Shown: positions 28,163 to 40,130 of the stretch, in pieces
How the letters are laid out: each line of letters begins with the position of its first letter
Numbering within the stretch: position 1 is the stretch's first letter
NCBI GenBank assembly: GCA_964490005.1
Contig: CAZBBB010000004.1
Span: 1 to 64,000, forward strand
Direction: 5' to 3'
Length of the DNA stretch: 64,000 nucleotides
Source of the DNA: CAZBBB01 sp964490005
GTDB lineage: Bacteria; Planctomycetota; B15-G4
Made by a program: the position numbers and the translations under genes
Notes under the pieces: generated by a model
Told to the model about the DNA's origin: nothing
Database searches by the model: none
Seen by the model: the letters and a program-made list of their open reading frames with translations, nothing else

Positions 28163-28896
28163 TGGGCCGCCAGCCACGCCTGGGCGAGTTGGTCGACGAC
28201 GCCGGCGAATCCGCCCAGCGCCTCGAGGAACACCCGCTGAACGTACCGCAGTCCGTCGAACACGAAGAACACGACGACCACCAGCAGCAGGCCGATGCGG
28301 TCGAGGCGGTACCAGGCCGGCTGCAGCCCCCGCGGCAGCAGCCAGCCGACGAAGCGCGAACCGTCGAGCGGCGGCAGCGGCATCATGTTGAAGACCGCCA
28401 GGATGATGTTGAACAGGAACGCGCTCTGCAGCCCGAAGCGCAGCAGGTCGCCGTCGCTGTCCCCCAGGATCGAGGGGGCGAAGACGTGGTCGGCGCCGAA
28501 GGGGTTGGCGACGACCTGGGCGGGGATGACGCCTTCGGCCACGCAGGCCGCGAAGATCAGCCCGGCGGCCATGGCCAGCAGCAGGTTCGAGCCCGGCCCG
28601 GCCAGCGCCACGAGCATGAAGTCGCGCGTCGGGTGCCGGAACTGCCGGATGTCGATCGGCACGGGCTTGCCGCCGCCGAACACGAACGGCGATCCGACGA
28701 GGATCAGCATGCCCGGCAGCAGCACCGAGAGGAACGGATCGAGGTGCCGCAGCGGGTTGAGCGTGACGCGCCCGAGCTCGCGCGCCGTCGGGTCGCCGAG
28801 ACGGTCGGCGACCCAGGCGTGCGCCGCCTCGTGCCAGCTCAGCGCGAGCAGCAGCACGCCGATGAAGATGGCGATTTCGTGGGGACTCTCGGGCAA
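28159..28896 (-). CDS. Site-2 protease family (M50) membrane metalloprotease
   Basis: A 245-residue polytopic protein. The zinc motif HEAAH lies in the first membrane helix (near residues 22-26), and the third ligand is in LPPLDGSR. It lacks PDZ and CBS domains, matching the small M50B group usually found upstream of scpA in many phyla. Substrates are unknown. Divergent from the kdsD-like gene. Confidence 0.9.
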   Translation of the reverse strand: MPESPHEIAIFIGVLLLALSWHEAAHAWVADRLGDPTARELGRVTLNPLRHLDPFLSVLLPGMLILVGSPFVFGGGKPVPIDIRQFRHPTRDFMLVALAGPGSNLLLAMAAGLIFAACVAEGVIPAQVVANPFGADHVFAPSILGDSDGDLLRFGLQSAFLFNIILAVFNMMPLPPLDGSRFVGWLLPRGLQPAWYRLDRIGLLLVVVVFFVFDGLRYVQRVFLEALGGFAGVVDQLAQAWLAAQ

Positions 28897-29010
28897 GGCG
28901 GCGCGGCTTCCCGGTGCGGGGCAGGGCGAAGAATCGCTAATCTAGCGGCCGCGCGCGCCTCCGCCGCCGGGATTCCGGGCGTCGGCGCGCCCCGGAAGGC
29001 GCCACTGCCC

Positions 29011-30021
29011 TTGTCGAACGATCAGGACATCCTCGCGGGCGCCCGCGCGCTGCTCGCCGCCGAGGCCCAGGCGCTCGGGCTGATGCTGGAGACGCTCGAT
29101 GCCGACTTCGTCCGCGCCGTGCGGCTGATCGCCGCCTGCGAGGGCCGCGTCGTCACGACCGGCATCGGCAAGGCCGGCATCATCGCCCGCAAGATCGGCG
29201 CGACCCTGGCGAGCACCGGCACGCCGTCCGACTTCCTGCATCCGTCCGAGGCGCTGCACGGCGATCTCGGACGCGTCACGCGCCGCGACCTGGTGCTGGC
29301 GCTCTCCAACAGCGGCACGACCGACGAGCTGCTGCGGCTCGTCGGGCCGCTGCGGGACATCGGCGCCAAGCTCGTCGCCATCACGGCCGAGGCCGACTCG
29401 CCGCTCGGCCGCCATGCCGACGTCGTGCTCGACTACGGCCACGTCACCGAGGCCTGCCCGCTGGGCCTCGCGCCGACCACGAGCACGACCGTCATGCTGG
29501 CGCTGGGCGACGCCCTCGCCATGGCCGTGCTGTCCGAGCGACGCTTCTCCCCCGAGGAGTTCGCCCGCTTCCACCCCGGCGGCAACCTCGGCCGCTCGCT
29601 GATGAAGGTCGAGGAGGCCATGCGGCGCGGCGAGCGGCTGCCGCTGCTCGCCGCCGGCTCGACCCTCGCGCAGGCCGTCGAGCGCATGACGTCCACGCCG
29701 GGTCGGCCGGGCGCCGTGATCGTCGTCGGGCCCGACGAACGCTTCGTCGGCCTGTACACCGACGGCGACCTGCGCCGCCACCTGCTGGTGGCCGATCGCG
29801 AGGGCCGCTGGGACCTGCTGCGCCGGCCCGTCGACGGCTTCATGACGTCGACGGCGACGTCCGTGCGCCCCTCGCAGCTCGTCGCCGAGGCGCTGCACAT
29901 CCTGCGCGAACGGCAGATCGACCAGCTGCCGGTCGTGGACGAGGCGGGCCGCGCCGTCGGCCTGCTCGACGTGCAGGACCTGCTCGCGATCCGCGCCATC
30001 GCGCCGTCGGGCGCGCCATGA
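29011..30021 (+). CDS. kdsD: KpsF/GutQ-family arabinose-5-phosphate isomerase
   Basis: A 336-residue enzyme making arabinose 5-phosphate for Kdo. The SIS domain has GIGKAGIIARKIGATLASTG and LSNSGTTDELLRL; two CBS domains follow. I chose a TTG start at 29011 because a GGAAGG site lies 12 bases upstream and no ATG or GTG occurs between the promoter region and the SIS core. It overlaps kdsC by ATGA. The next two Kdo steps (kdsA, kdsB) are outside the window. Confidence 0.92.
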   Translation: MSNDQDILAGARALLAAEAQALGLMLETLDADFVRAVRLIAACEGRVVTTGIGKAGIIARKIGATLASTGTPSDFLHPSEALHGDLGRVTRRDLVLALSNSGTTDELLRLVGPLRDIGAKLVAITAEADSPLGRHADVVLDYGHVTEACPLGLAPTTSTTVMLALGDALAMAVLSERRFSPEEFARFHPGGNLGRSLMKVEEAMRRGERLPLLAAGSTLAQAVERMTSTPGRPGAVIVVGPDERFVGLYTDGDLRRHLLVADREGRWDLLRRPVDGFMTSTATSVRPSQLVAEALHILRERQIDQLPVVDEAGRAVGLLDVQDLLAIRAIAPSGAP

Positions 30022-30527
30022 GCCCGCTGGCCGACCTGCGCCTGCTGGTGCTCGATGTCGACGGCGTCCTGACGGACGGCACGGTCGTGCTCGGCGCGGG
30101 CGAGGAGGAGCTCAAGGCCTTCCACACGCGCGACGGCGCCGGCATGGCGCTGTGGCGCGACGCCGGCCTGCAACTCACCTTCCTCACCGGGCGCGGCGGC
30201 GCGGCGGTGCGGCGGCGCGCGCGCGAGCTGCGCCTCGACCGCATCTGGGAGCAGGCGCGCGACAAGAGCGCCGCCTTCGACGAGATCCTCGCGCACTACG
30301 GCGTCCGGGCCTCGCAGACCGCGGTCATGGGCGACGATCTGCCCGACCTCGCGATCCTCGCGCGCGCCGGGTTCTCCGCGGCGCCGGCCGATGCCGCCGC
30401 CGACATCCGCGAGCGCGTCGACCTGGTCACGCGCGCGCCCGGCGGCCGCGGGGCCGTGCGCGAACTCATCGAACACATCCTGCGCGCGACCGACCGCTGG
30501 AGCGCGTTGCTGGAGACCCTCCGATGA
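30018..30527 (+). CDS. kdsC: Kdo-8-phosphate phosphatase
   Basis: A 169-residue C0-type HAD phosphatase, tetrameric class. The nucleophile motif is VLDVDGVLTDGT, the Thr motif FLTGRGG and the metal motif GDDLPDL. It removes phosphate from Kdo-8-P. It overlaps kdsD upstream and the LptC/A-like gene downstream by four bases each, so the Kdo and LPS-transport genes form one coupled operon. Confidence 0.95.
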   Translation: MSPLADLRLLVLDVDGVLTDGTVVLGAGEEELKAFHTRDGAGMALWRDAGLQLTFLTGRGGAAVRRRARELRLDRIWEQARDKSAAFDEILAHYGVRASQTAVMGDDLPDLAILARAGFSAAPADAAADIRERVDLVTRAPGGRGAVRELIEHILRATDRWSALLETLR

Positions 30528-33373
30528 AGCTGAACCTGCCGCGCCCCGTGCTGTTCGTCGCCATGGTCTCGCTCGGCCTGTTGACCGTCTGGCTGCTGTC
30601 GGACCCGGTCGGCGGGCGCAAGCACGTCGCCATCGGCGAACTCGAGCCGCAGCGCGACCAGGGGCGCGTGCGCATCACCGACAACCAGCAGGGCCGCGAC
30701 GTGCAGGTGCTGCTGGGCGAGGTCGAGTTCGACGTCGTGCAGCGCGAGATCGGCGAAGACGGCCAGGTCAGCGAGCGGCCGGTCTACAAGGTGCGCATGG
30801 TCTCGGGCGGGCCCGACCCGTCGGGCGCGTTTCTCGCCCACCAGCCGGTCATCCGGCTGCTCGACCGCCGCACCGGCGCCGAGCGCGGCGTGGTGCGCGC
30901 CGACAACGCGCGCTTCGAGACCGAGGGCGCCGTCGGCGGCACGGTCACGCTCGACTTCGGCCGCATGCGCGCGCAGAACTTCTCGCTGCTCGGCAACGTC
31001 GAAGGCGACTTCCCGATGGGCGACGGCCTGGCCGCGCACCTGAGCGCGGGCAGCCTCGAGGTCATCGGCCGGGTCGTGACCGGCCCCGGCTTCGTGACCT
31101 GGTCGCGGCCCGACATGGCGCTTTCGGGCTTCGACATGACCTGGGACGGCGAGGCCGGCCGCCTCAACTTCGACTTCGACGCGCACCTGTTCGTGGCCGC
31201 GACCGACGTGCAGCCCTCGCGCGAGTTCCACGCGCCGGGCGGGCTGACCTGGGTCGTGCCCCCCAGCGCGGAGGACGCCTCGCAGGAACAGCACGGCGAA
31301 CTGCGCGGGCGCGTGACGGGGGAGTCGGGCGACGGCACGCGGCTGCAGGCCGACACGCTGCGCTTCCACGGCGCCGGAGGACGGCTGGTGCTCGACGGCT
31401 CCTCGGTGCTCGAGCGCGACGTCGACGGCCGGCTCTCGCGCCTCACCGCGCAGCACATCCGGGTCGATTCGGACGAGCAGGGCCGGCTCGCGCTCGCGGA
31501 GGCCGACGGCGGCGTGCGGCTCGTCATGGCGCCGCTGGCGGTCATGCCGGCGTGGATGGTCACCGAGGAGCTGCGGCTCGAGGGCGACGAGGCGCGCGCT
31601 CCGGGCCGCGTGACCTGGGCGCGCGACGACCTCGTCGCCACCGGCGTCGACATGACCTGGCAGCGCGCCGAAGGGCAGCTGGTGTTCGAGCGCGACGCCG
31701 AACTCGCCGTGCAGGAAGGCGGCGACCACGCGCTCGCCGGCGTGCGTCTCGTCGCCCCGGGCGGCATGAACTGGACGCTGCCGGAAGGCGCGTCCGCGAT
31801 GGACGCGGCGCGCGGCGAGCTGCGCGGCGGCGTGAAGGGCACCGCGCCCGACGGCTCGGAGCTGGCCGGCGAGGTGCTGTTCTTCGACGGGCCCGCGCGC
31901 ACCTTCCGCCTGGAGGGCGACTCCTCCTTCACGCAGCACCGCGCCGAACGCGCCACGCGCATCGACGCCGAGCGCATCACCGTGACGGCCGGCGAGGACC
32001 GCAAGCTCGCGTTCGTCTCGGCCGAGGGACAGGTCCTGGTGCTCACCGGGCCGGTCGACCTGCTGCCGACGCGTCTCGTCACCGACCGGCTCGAGCGCCG
32101 CGACCGGCTCGTGACCTCGCCGGGCGTCGTGACCTGGATGCGCGACGACCTCACCATCGTCGGCACCGGCATGCGCTGGAACGAGCTGGAGGGGCACCTC
32201 GACTTCGAGCGCGACGCGACGCTGCACGTGCTCGACCCGGCCAAGCGCATCGACCTCGAGCTGGCGGCGGAGGGCGGTCTGTCGTGGAGGATGCCCCCCG
32301 AGAGCATCAACGTGCTCGCCGAAGGGCGCGGCGAATTGCGCGGGCGCGTCACCGGCAGCGCCTCGGACGGCTCGCGGCTCGAGACCGACCGGCTGCTCGT
32401 CGACGGCCCGGCGAACACGCTTCAACTGCTCGGCCCGTCGACCGTCGTCGTGGCGGACGGCGCCGCGCCGACCTCGCTGAGTTCCGACGCGCTCACGATC
32501 GAGTCGATCGACACGACGCCGCGCATCCGCACCGACCGGCCGGCGAGCTGGGTGCGCGAGGGCCTGCGCGGCCAGGGCACCGGCCTCGACTGGGATCGCG
32601 AGGCGGGCACGCTCGCGCTCGATCGCGACGTCTCGCTGGAGTTCGTCGACGCCGAGGGCCGGCCGCGCTGGACGATGCAGTCGGGCGGCAGCCTGAACTG
32701 GGAGCTGCCGCCCGGCGCCACCGACCTGCTGCGCGAGGGCCGCGGCGAGGCGCACGGCGGCGTCACCGGCACGGGCCCCGACGGCCAGCGCTTCGCCGCC
32801 GAGAGCCTCGTCGTGGGCCGCGAGGAAGGCCTGATGACCCTCTACGGCAGCTCCTCCTTCGAGCGCGGCGGCCAGGGCGAGCTGCTGCGCGTGGCGGCCC
32901 AGCGCCGGCTCGACGTGCGCTCGGGCCAGGACACCACCGCGCGGCACGTCACGGCCGAGGGCGCGGCGACGGGCTGGTTCGCCTCGCCCGGGGCGCCGAC
33001 GACGCGCATCGCCGGCGACACGCTCGTCATGGACCGCGACGCCGGCCTGGCGCGCGCGCAGGGCACGGCCAGCTTCGAACGCGACGAGGACGGCCGGACG
33101 TTGAGTCTCACGGCGGCCGATCGCATCATCGTCCACACGGGCCCCGACGACGCGCTGCGACGCGTGGAAGCACGTGGAGACGTGATCGTGAAGCGCGACT
33201 TCGAGGCCCACGGCCAGGAACTCGTCTGGGACGTCTCGGCCGACCAGGCCACGCTCTCGGGTCGCTGCCGTCTGCTGTTCTCGGGCGCCTGGATGACCGC
33301 CGAGCGCGTCGAGCTGCAGCCGCGCGCCGAGACCTTCCGCATCCTCCGCTCGATCCTCAATCTCGATGGCTAG
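30524..33373 (+). CDS. Giant LptC/LptA-like LPS transport protein with internal repeats
   Basis: A 949-residue protein with an N-terminal membrane anchor (PVLFVAMVSLGLLTVWLL), as in LptC. The rest is beta-strand-rich. At least four repeats are visible: a TW.R.D...G..M.W unit at about residues 190, 362, 535 and 673, each followed by GELRG.V.G...DGS and an F/D strand. The C-terminal part (AHGQELVWDVSADQATLSG) resembles LptA. LptC is normally ~190 residues and LptA ~180. The position between kdsC and lptD supports a periplasmic LPS bridge. Repeat number may set bridge length. I infer this from layout and strand pattern. Confidence 0.75.
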   Translation: MKLNLPRPVLFVAMVSLGLLTVWLLSDPVGGRKHVAIGELEPQRDQGRVRITDNQQGRDVQVLLGEVEFDVVQREIGEDGQVSERPVYKVRMVSGGPDPSGAFLAHQPVIRLLDRRTGAERGVVRADNARFETEGAVGGTVTLDFGRMRAQNFSLLGNVEGDFPMGDGLAAHLSAGSLEVIGRVVTGPGFVTWSRPDMALSGFDMTWDGEAGRLNFDFDAHLFVAATDVQPSREFHAPGGLTWVVPPSAEDASQEQHGELRGRVTGESGDGTRLQADTLRFHGAGGRLVLDGSSVLERDVDGRLSRLTAQHIRVDSDEQGRLALAEADGGVRLVMAPLAVMPAWMVTEELRLEGDEARAPGRVTWARDDLVATGVDMTWQRAEGQLVFERDAELAVQEGGDHALAGVRLVAPGGMNWTLPEGASAMDAARGELRGGVKGTAPDGSELAGEVLFFDGPARTFRLEGDSSFTQHRAERATRIDAERITVTAGEDRKLAFVSAEGQVLVLTGPVDLLPTRLVTDRLERRDRLVTSPGVVTWMRDDLTIVGTGMRWNELEGHLDFERDATLHVLDPAKRIDLELAAEGGLSWRMPPESINVLAEGRGELRGRVTGSASDGSRLETDRLLVDGPANTLQLLGPSTVVVADGAAPTSLSSDALTIESIDTTPRIRTDRPASWVREGLRGQGTGLDWDREAGTLALDRDVSLEFVDAEGRPRWTMQSGGSLNWELPPGATDLLREGRGEAHGGVTGTGPDGQRFAAESLVVGREEGLMTLYGSSSFERGGQGELLRVAAQRRLDVRSGQDTTARHVTAEGAATGWFASPGAPTTRIAGDTLVMDRDAGLARAQGTASFERDEDGRTLSLTAADRIIVHTGPDDALRRVEARGDVIVKRDFEAHGQELVWDVSADQATLSGRCRLLFSGAWMTAERVELQPRAETFRILRSILNLDG

Positions 33374-35621
33374 CCGACGCGCACTGGGCGCCCTGCTCGT
33401 GCTGCTGCTCGGCGCCGCGGCCGCGCGGGCGCAGCAGCCGGCCGGCGAACCGGTCGAGATCCGCCCCGGCGGGCCGCAGTACGGCTTCCGCGACGGCGAG
33501 GAGTTCGTCTGGGTGTTCCTCGGCGGCGTCGAGGTGCTGCAGGCCGGCCGGCGCATCCAGGGCGACACGCTCGTGGCGGTGCTCGCCGCCGACGGCGCGG
33601 CGCCCGCCCCCCCCGCCCCGGACGCCAGCGCGCCGATGCTCGTCGGCCACGACCGGCTGCTCGAGCTGTTCTTCGACGGCCACGTGAGCGTCGAAGAGGG
33701 TGACGAGTCGATCTCCAACGCCTCCACCTACCACCTCGACAACCGCACGGGCGTCGCGACGGTGATCGAGGGCGAGCTGCGTTCGTCGGTCAAGGGGCGC
33801 GCGCCGCTCGTCGTGCGCTACGCCATGCTGCGCAAACTGCAGGACGGCACCTCCGAGATGGAGGACCTGACCTACACGACCTGCACGTACGACAACGCGC
33901 ACTGGCACATCAAGACGCCCTGGGCGCGCATCGACCCGACGCCGGAGGGCGACATCCTCACGACCGGCGAGAACACCGTGCGGGTCGGCGGCGCCTCGGT
34001 GATGTGGTGGCCGGGCTACGACGTCAACCTCTCGGACGACGACATCCTGCTGCGGCGCCTGCGACTCGGCAGCAGTTCGCGCTTCGGGACCGAGATCCGC
34101 ACCGAGTGGGGCGGCAACGCGTCGGAGTTCGCGACCGGGCTCGCGGGCCTGTTCGGGCACGAGGGGCGCGTGAGCGCCAAGTGGGAGACCGAGGCCAGCT
34201 GGCTCAGTGACCGCGGCTTCTTCTTCGCGCCCGAGCTCAAGTACCACACCGAACACACGCGCGGCCGGCTGCTCGGCGCCTTCATCGACGACCAGTCCTC
34301 GACCGACGCGCTCGACGTGCCGGTCACCGACAGCTCGCGCGGTCGCATCGACCTCGAGCACCGCACGCGGATCGACGACCGGCGGACCCTCGACATCGAG
34401 GTCTCGCGCGAGAGCGACTTCAACTTCCTCAAGGAGTACTACGAGAACGAGTACCGCAACGACAAGCCGCAGGAGACCTACGTCTCGTTCCGCGACGTCG
34501 TCGACAACCACGCCAGGACGGCGCTCGTCAGCACGCGCCTCAACGACTTCCAGACGCAGGTCGAGTACCAGCCGCAGCTCGAGGCGCGCCAGGTCGGCGA
34601 GCCGCTGCCCTGGGGCGGCTTCCTGACGGCGCGCGAGTTCATCAGCAACGCGCGCCTGCTGCCCGACGACAGCACCGGCGCCCCCAGCGCCCGCACGCTG
34701 CGCGTCGGCGCGAGCGCCGAGGCCGCCTGGCCGATCGACCTGCAGAACGGCGACCGCATCACGGTGACGGCCGGCGGCGACCTGACCGGCTTCGACGACA
34801 CGCTCGCCGACGGCTCGGAGCTGCGCCGCGCGGCCAGCGGCGCCGTCGAGTGGCGCCGCACCTACAGCGGCACGAGCGATGCGCGGAGCGAGACCTGGAA
34901 CATCGACGGGCTGCGCCGGATCGTCGAGCCGCGTGTCGGGTACACCAACCGCTTCGAGGTCTCGCACGCCCCCGCCGAGCTGTTCGCGATCGATTCGGTC
35001 GAGACGCTGGCCGAGACCGAGGCGATCACGGTCGGCCTGCGCGACCGCATCCAGACGCACCAGGGCGGCCGCGTCGTGACGCTGCTCGACACCGACATCG
35101 AGCTGCCCTTCTTCCCGCACGCCTCGCGCGACAACGGCGACGACAACTACGGTCCGCTGATGCTCGACACCGTCTGGCGCCCGGGCGCGAACATCACGGG
35201 CCTGTCCGACGCGACGTTCCGCTGGCGGCTCGACTTCGACATCGAGGACCAGCACTACGTCGAGTCCTTCGCCTCCTTCTCCACGATGATCGCCGAGGGC
35301 CGGCGCCTGTTCATCGGCAGTGCCAAGACCTTCCACGTGCAGAACTACATGACCTACGGCCTCGAGTGGCTGCTCAACAAGCGCTGGTCGGTGGCGCTCG
35401 TCTTCCAGGAGGACGAGCTGACGAACCAGACCGCGCGCAGCGGCATCATCCTGAGGCAGCTGGCGCACTGCTGGATCATCGACTACGAGATCAGCTCGCG
35501 GCGCGGCACGAGCACCGCCGGCAGCAACGAGGACGAAGTGCGCTTCACGCTGCACTTCCAGCCCATCACGGCGGATCCGGGAGCCGAGCTGGCCGACGTG
35601 CTCGGCGGCTCGATCTTCTGA
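33366..35621 (+). CDS. lptD: LPS-assembly outer-membrane protein LptD
   Basis: A 751-residue protein with a signal peptide (ALGALLVLLLGAAAARAQQ), an N-terminal OstA-like beta domain (about 30-200, including DLTYTTCTYDNAHWH) and a large C-terminal beta barrel with aromatic strand ends. It inserts LPS in the outer leaflet. The N-terminal domain contains only one Cys in TTCTYDN near residue 175, so the two disulfides used in E. coli are not apparent. It overlaps the LptC/A-like gene by eight bases. LptE is not evident. Confidence 0.88.
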   Translation: MASRRALGALLVLLLGAAAARAQQPAGEPVEIRPGGPQYGFRDGEEFVWVFLGGVEVLQAGRRIQGDTLVAVLAADGAAPAPPAPDASAPMLVGHDRLLELFFDGHVSVEEGDESISNASTYHLDNRTGVATVIEGELRSSVKGRAPLVVRYAMLRKLQDGTSEMEDLTYTTCTYDNAHWHIKTPWARIDPTPEGDILTTGENTVRVGGASVMWWPGYDVNLSDDDILLRRLRLGSSSRFGTEIRTEWGGNASEFATGLAGLFGHEGRVSAKWETEASWLSDRGFFFAPELKYHTEHTRGRLLGAFIDDQSSTDALDVPVTDSSRGRIDLEHRTRIDDRRTLDIEVSRESDFNFLKEYYENEYRNDKPQETYVSFRDVVDNHARTALVSTRLNDFQTQVEYQPQLEARQVGEPLPWGGFLTAREFISNARLLPDDSTGAPSARTLRVGASAEAAWPIDLQNGDRITVTAGGDLTGFDDTLADGSELRRAASGAVEWRRTYSGTSDARSETWNIDGLRRIVEPRVGYTNRFEVSHAPAELFAIDSVETLAETEAITVGLRDRIQTHQGGRVVTLLDTDIELPFFPHASRDNGDDNYGPLMLDTVWRPGANITGLSDATFRWRLDFDIEDQHYVESFASFSTMIAEGRRLFIGSAKTFHVQNYMTYGLEWLLNKRWSVALVFQEDELTNQTARSGIILRQLAHCWIIDYEISSRRGTSTAGSNEDEVRFTLHFQPITADPGAELADVLGGSIF

Positions 35622-35622
35622 C

Positions 35623-35943
35623 GTGCTCGGGCTGCTGGACATCGGCCCGATCGAGTTTCTGATCCTCGTCGGGGCCGCGGTGATGCTCTTCGGGGGCGAC
35701 CTGCCCGACGTCGCGCGGCGCGCGGGCCGGGCCGTGGCCCGCCTGCGCGAGGTGGCGTCGGAGTTCACGCGCTCCATCGATGCGCCGAGCGAACTGCGGC
35801 GTCCGCCCGAACTCGATCTGCACCACGAACCTTTCGCGCCCCCGTCCGAGGCGCCGACGGCGCCGCAGCGCGACGCGGAAGACCCTCCGCCTCCGGCCGC
35901 CGAGGACGCGCCGGGCGTCGAGCGCCCCGCGCCCCCCGCCTGA
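35623..35943 (+). CDS. tatA: Twin-arginine translocase TatA/B-family protein
   Basis: A 106-residue protein: a short N-terminal membrane helix (IEFLILVGAAVMLFGG), a hinge, then an amphipathic helix (LPDVARRAGRAVARLREVA) and an acidic, proline-rich tail. The FGGDLPDVAR segment matches the TatA FGxxxLPELGR motif. GTG start one base after the lptD stop. No tatC is present. The tail is longer than typical TatA, closer to TatB, so A versus B cannot be fixed. Confidence 0.82.
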   Translation: MLGLLDIGPIEFLILVGAAVMLFGGDLPDVARRAGRAVARLREVASEFTRSIDAPSELRRPPELDLHHEPFAPPSEAPTAPQRDAEDPPPPAAEDAPGVERPAPPA

Positions 35944-35947
35944 GCCG

Positions 35948-35963
35948 GCGCCGCGCGCGGCGC
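35948..35963. terminator. GC palindrome between tatA and gyrB stops
   Basis: A perfect 16-base palindrome (GCGCCGCG/CGCGGCGC) in the 31-base spacer of a convergent pair, without T tract. It mirrors the palindrome at 23757-23770 and may stop transcription in both directions. Confidence 0.3.
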
Positions 35964-35974
35964 GGCCGCGACGC

Positions 35975-38349
<2,375 letters not shown>

Positions 38350-38353
<4 letters not shown>

Positions 38354-38664
38354 GTCGTGGCGTTTCCGGTGCGGAAGACCAGCCGCCTCAGCGGGCCGAC
38401 GGTCGGGTCGGCCTGCAGGGCGCGGAGGAGTTCAGGCGCGTGGAACGCCTCGAGTTCATAGCGTTGGGCCGCCGATCCCACCTCGACGGTCAGGATGCCG
38501 TCGCGGATGGCGGTGACGCGCGTGCGGGCGGCCAACCGCTCGCCGGCGGCGCGCAACCAGGCCGCGCCCCAGGCATCGATCGCGAGCGGCCGCGCGTAGG
38601 CGCGGCGCTGCAGCAGGCTGCCGAGAATGTCCCCGAGGCGCTCGGTCTTTCCGTTGCGTGGCAT
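38350..38664 (-). CDS. dciA: DUF721 / DciA-like helicase operator
   Basis: A 104-residue basic protein. A KH-like core reads AWGAAWLRAAGERLAARTRV, then LTVEVGSAAQRYELEAF, the DUF721 signature. DciA proteins load or operate the DnaB helicase in bacteria that lack DnaC/DnaI. The location between dnaN and gyrB, coupled by ATGA to gyrB, fits a replication role. Confidence 0.8.
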
Positions 38665-38683
38665 GGGCGACGTCCCTCCCCGC

Positions 38684-39790
38684 TCAGGACGTGATCGGCA
38701 TGACGACGTAGATCGAGTCGCCGCTTCCGCGGAACACGCCCGCCGAGGCGCGGTTCTTGAACGCGAAGTCGACCTGGTCCTCCGACACCGTCTTGAGGTA
38801 GTCGCCGAGGAACTCGGGATTGAAGCGGATCTTGACCTCCTCGCCGTCGTACTCGACGCCGATCTCGCTGCGGCACTCGCCCAGACCGTCCTGCCGCGAA
38901 CAGACCGCGAGCCGACCGGCACTGAATTGCAGTTCGACGGCGCGCGCTTCCTCGCCCGCCGTCACCGCCGCGCGCGAGATCGCCTCGACGAATGCCGACC
39001 TGCCGATCGCGGCGCGGCAGGGCGTGTCGCTCTCCTTGGGCAGCACGGCGCGATAGTCGGGGAACTCGCCCTCCACGAGCAGGACGATCACTTCCGTCTC
39101 GGCCAGACCGAAACCGATCTGGTTGTCGCGGACGTCGATCGTCAACTCGCCCGAGGCGTCGCTTGCGGCGCGGCGCAATTGGTCGAGGCCGCGCACCGGA
39201 ACGATGGACGAGCAGGTCTCCGTCAGTCCCGTGCTGCAGCGCATCGAGGCGCGGGCCAGCCGCCGACCGTCGGTGGAGACGATCACGATCTCTTCCGGGC
39301 CCAGTTCGAGCAGCACGCCGTGGAACGCGTAGCGCCCCATGTCGCGCGCGGCGGCGAAGGATGCGCGGTCGCACAGGTCGAGGAAGGCCGCGAGGGGCAC
39401 GCGCACCGAAGCCTTCCCGCCGGCATCGAGCCCGGGAATCGCGGGAAACAAGTCCGCATCCTCCCCGTGCAGCTTGAAGGTGGTCGACTCGCCCGAGATC
39501 TCGTGCAGGTTGCCCGACTCGCGGATGCTGAGTTCGGCGCTCGGCAGTGCGCGCACGGCGGACAGCAGCGTGGCGGCCGGCAGGGCGACCCGCCCCGAGC
39601 CCGAGAGGCCTTCGACGTTGAGCCTGGTGCGGCAGGAGACCTCGCCATCGGTGGCGAGCAGGCGCACGCCGCCGTCATCGACCTCGAGCAGGACGTCCTG
39701 GAAGATCGGTCGGGGGCTTCGATTGGGTGCGAAGGAGGCTGCCAATTGCAGGCGCTGGAGGAAGGCTTCGCGGGGAGTATTCAGTTGCAT
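38684..39790 (-). CDS. dnaN: DNA polymerase III sliding clamp (beta)
   Basis: A 368-residue clamp with the three-fold repeated domain. The end, SGDSIYVVMPITS, is the usual MPxR-like C-terminus of DnaN, with Ile instead of Met or Val and Thr-Ser instead of Arg. It sits downstream of dnaA with a 340-base spacer and is followed by dciA 19 bases on. Confidence 0.95.
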   Translation of the reverse strand: MQLNTPREAFLQRLQLAASFAPNRSPRPIFQDVLLEVDDGGVRLLATDGEVSCRTRLNVEGLSGSGRVALPAATLLSAVRALPSAELSIRESGNLHEISGESTTFKLHGEDADLFPAIPGLDAGGKASVRVPLAAFLDLCDRASFAAARDMGRYAFHGVLLELGPEEIVIVSTDGRRLARASMRCSTGLTETCSSIVPVRGLDQLRRAASDASGELTIDVRDNQIGFGLAETEVIVLLVEGEFPDYRAVLPKESDTPCRAAIGRSAFVEAISRAAVTAGEEARAVELQFSAGRLAVCSRQDGLGECRSEIGVEYDGEEVKIRFNPEFLGDYLKTVSEDQVDFAFKNRASAGVFRGSGDSIYVVMPITS

Positions 39791-40130
39791 GGAGGCGTCC
39801 TGCGGAACAGAGCAATCTTAATGAAATTCAGGTCTTCATCAGAAGAGCGAACGGATTGCGGATGGGCGGAGGAATGCATCACGCAAAGCGTTGCGGTGGA
39901 GGGGTTTATGGTATCGCAAAGACTGTTGATGAAGCTCGCGGAGAAGCGTGCGGAACGGTGCATGGCGACCGGTCGCTCGAGGGGAGCTGCCAAGCCGTCG
40001 CGCGGGTGCTGTGGAGGCTGCCCCGCCGGAGACCCTGGCCCTCCCGGGGATCTCCACAAGCGCGGCCGGGAATTCCGTCGAACCGCTTGGGGGCGACCCC
40101 GGCGCGCGACCCCACGCGTGCCGTTCGCAT
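39791..40130. other. dnaA-dnaN intergenic spacer
   Basis: A 340-base non-coding gap on the leftward path from dnaA to dnaN. It has an AT-rich dip at about 39811-39840 (around 33% G+C by hand count) just before dnaN, with a TAAGAT hexamer on the minus strand that could be a -10. I found no perfect DnaA box; the best is ATCTCCACA at 40050-40058 with two mismatches. It may hold the dnaN promoter and perhaps part of an origin. Confidence 0.45.

Noticed and set aside
28162..29010. In-frame N-terminal extension of the kdsD-like gene
   Set aside because: It would run antisense to the whole site-2 protease gene and reads as charged low-complexity sequence; the family starts near the TTG at 29011.
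30296..33727. 1143-residue open frame on the minus strand opposite the LptC/A-like gene
   Set aside because: Repeated-looking Arg/Ala/His-rich protein mirrors the real repeats of the other strand and has no recognisable fold or ribosome site.
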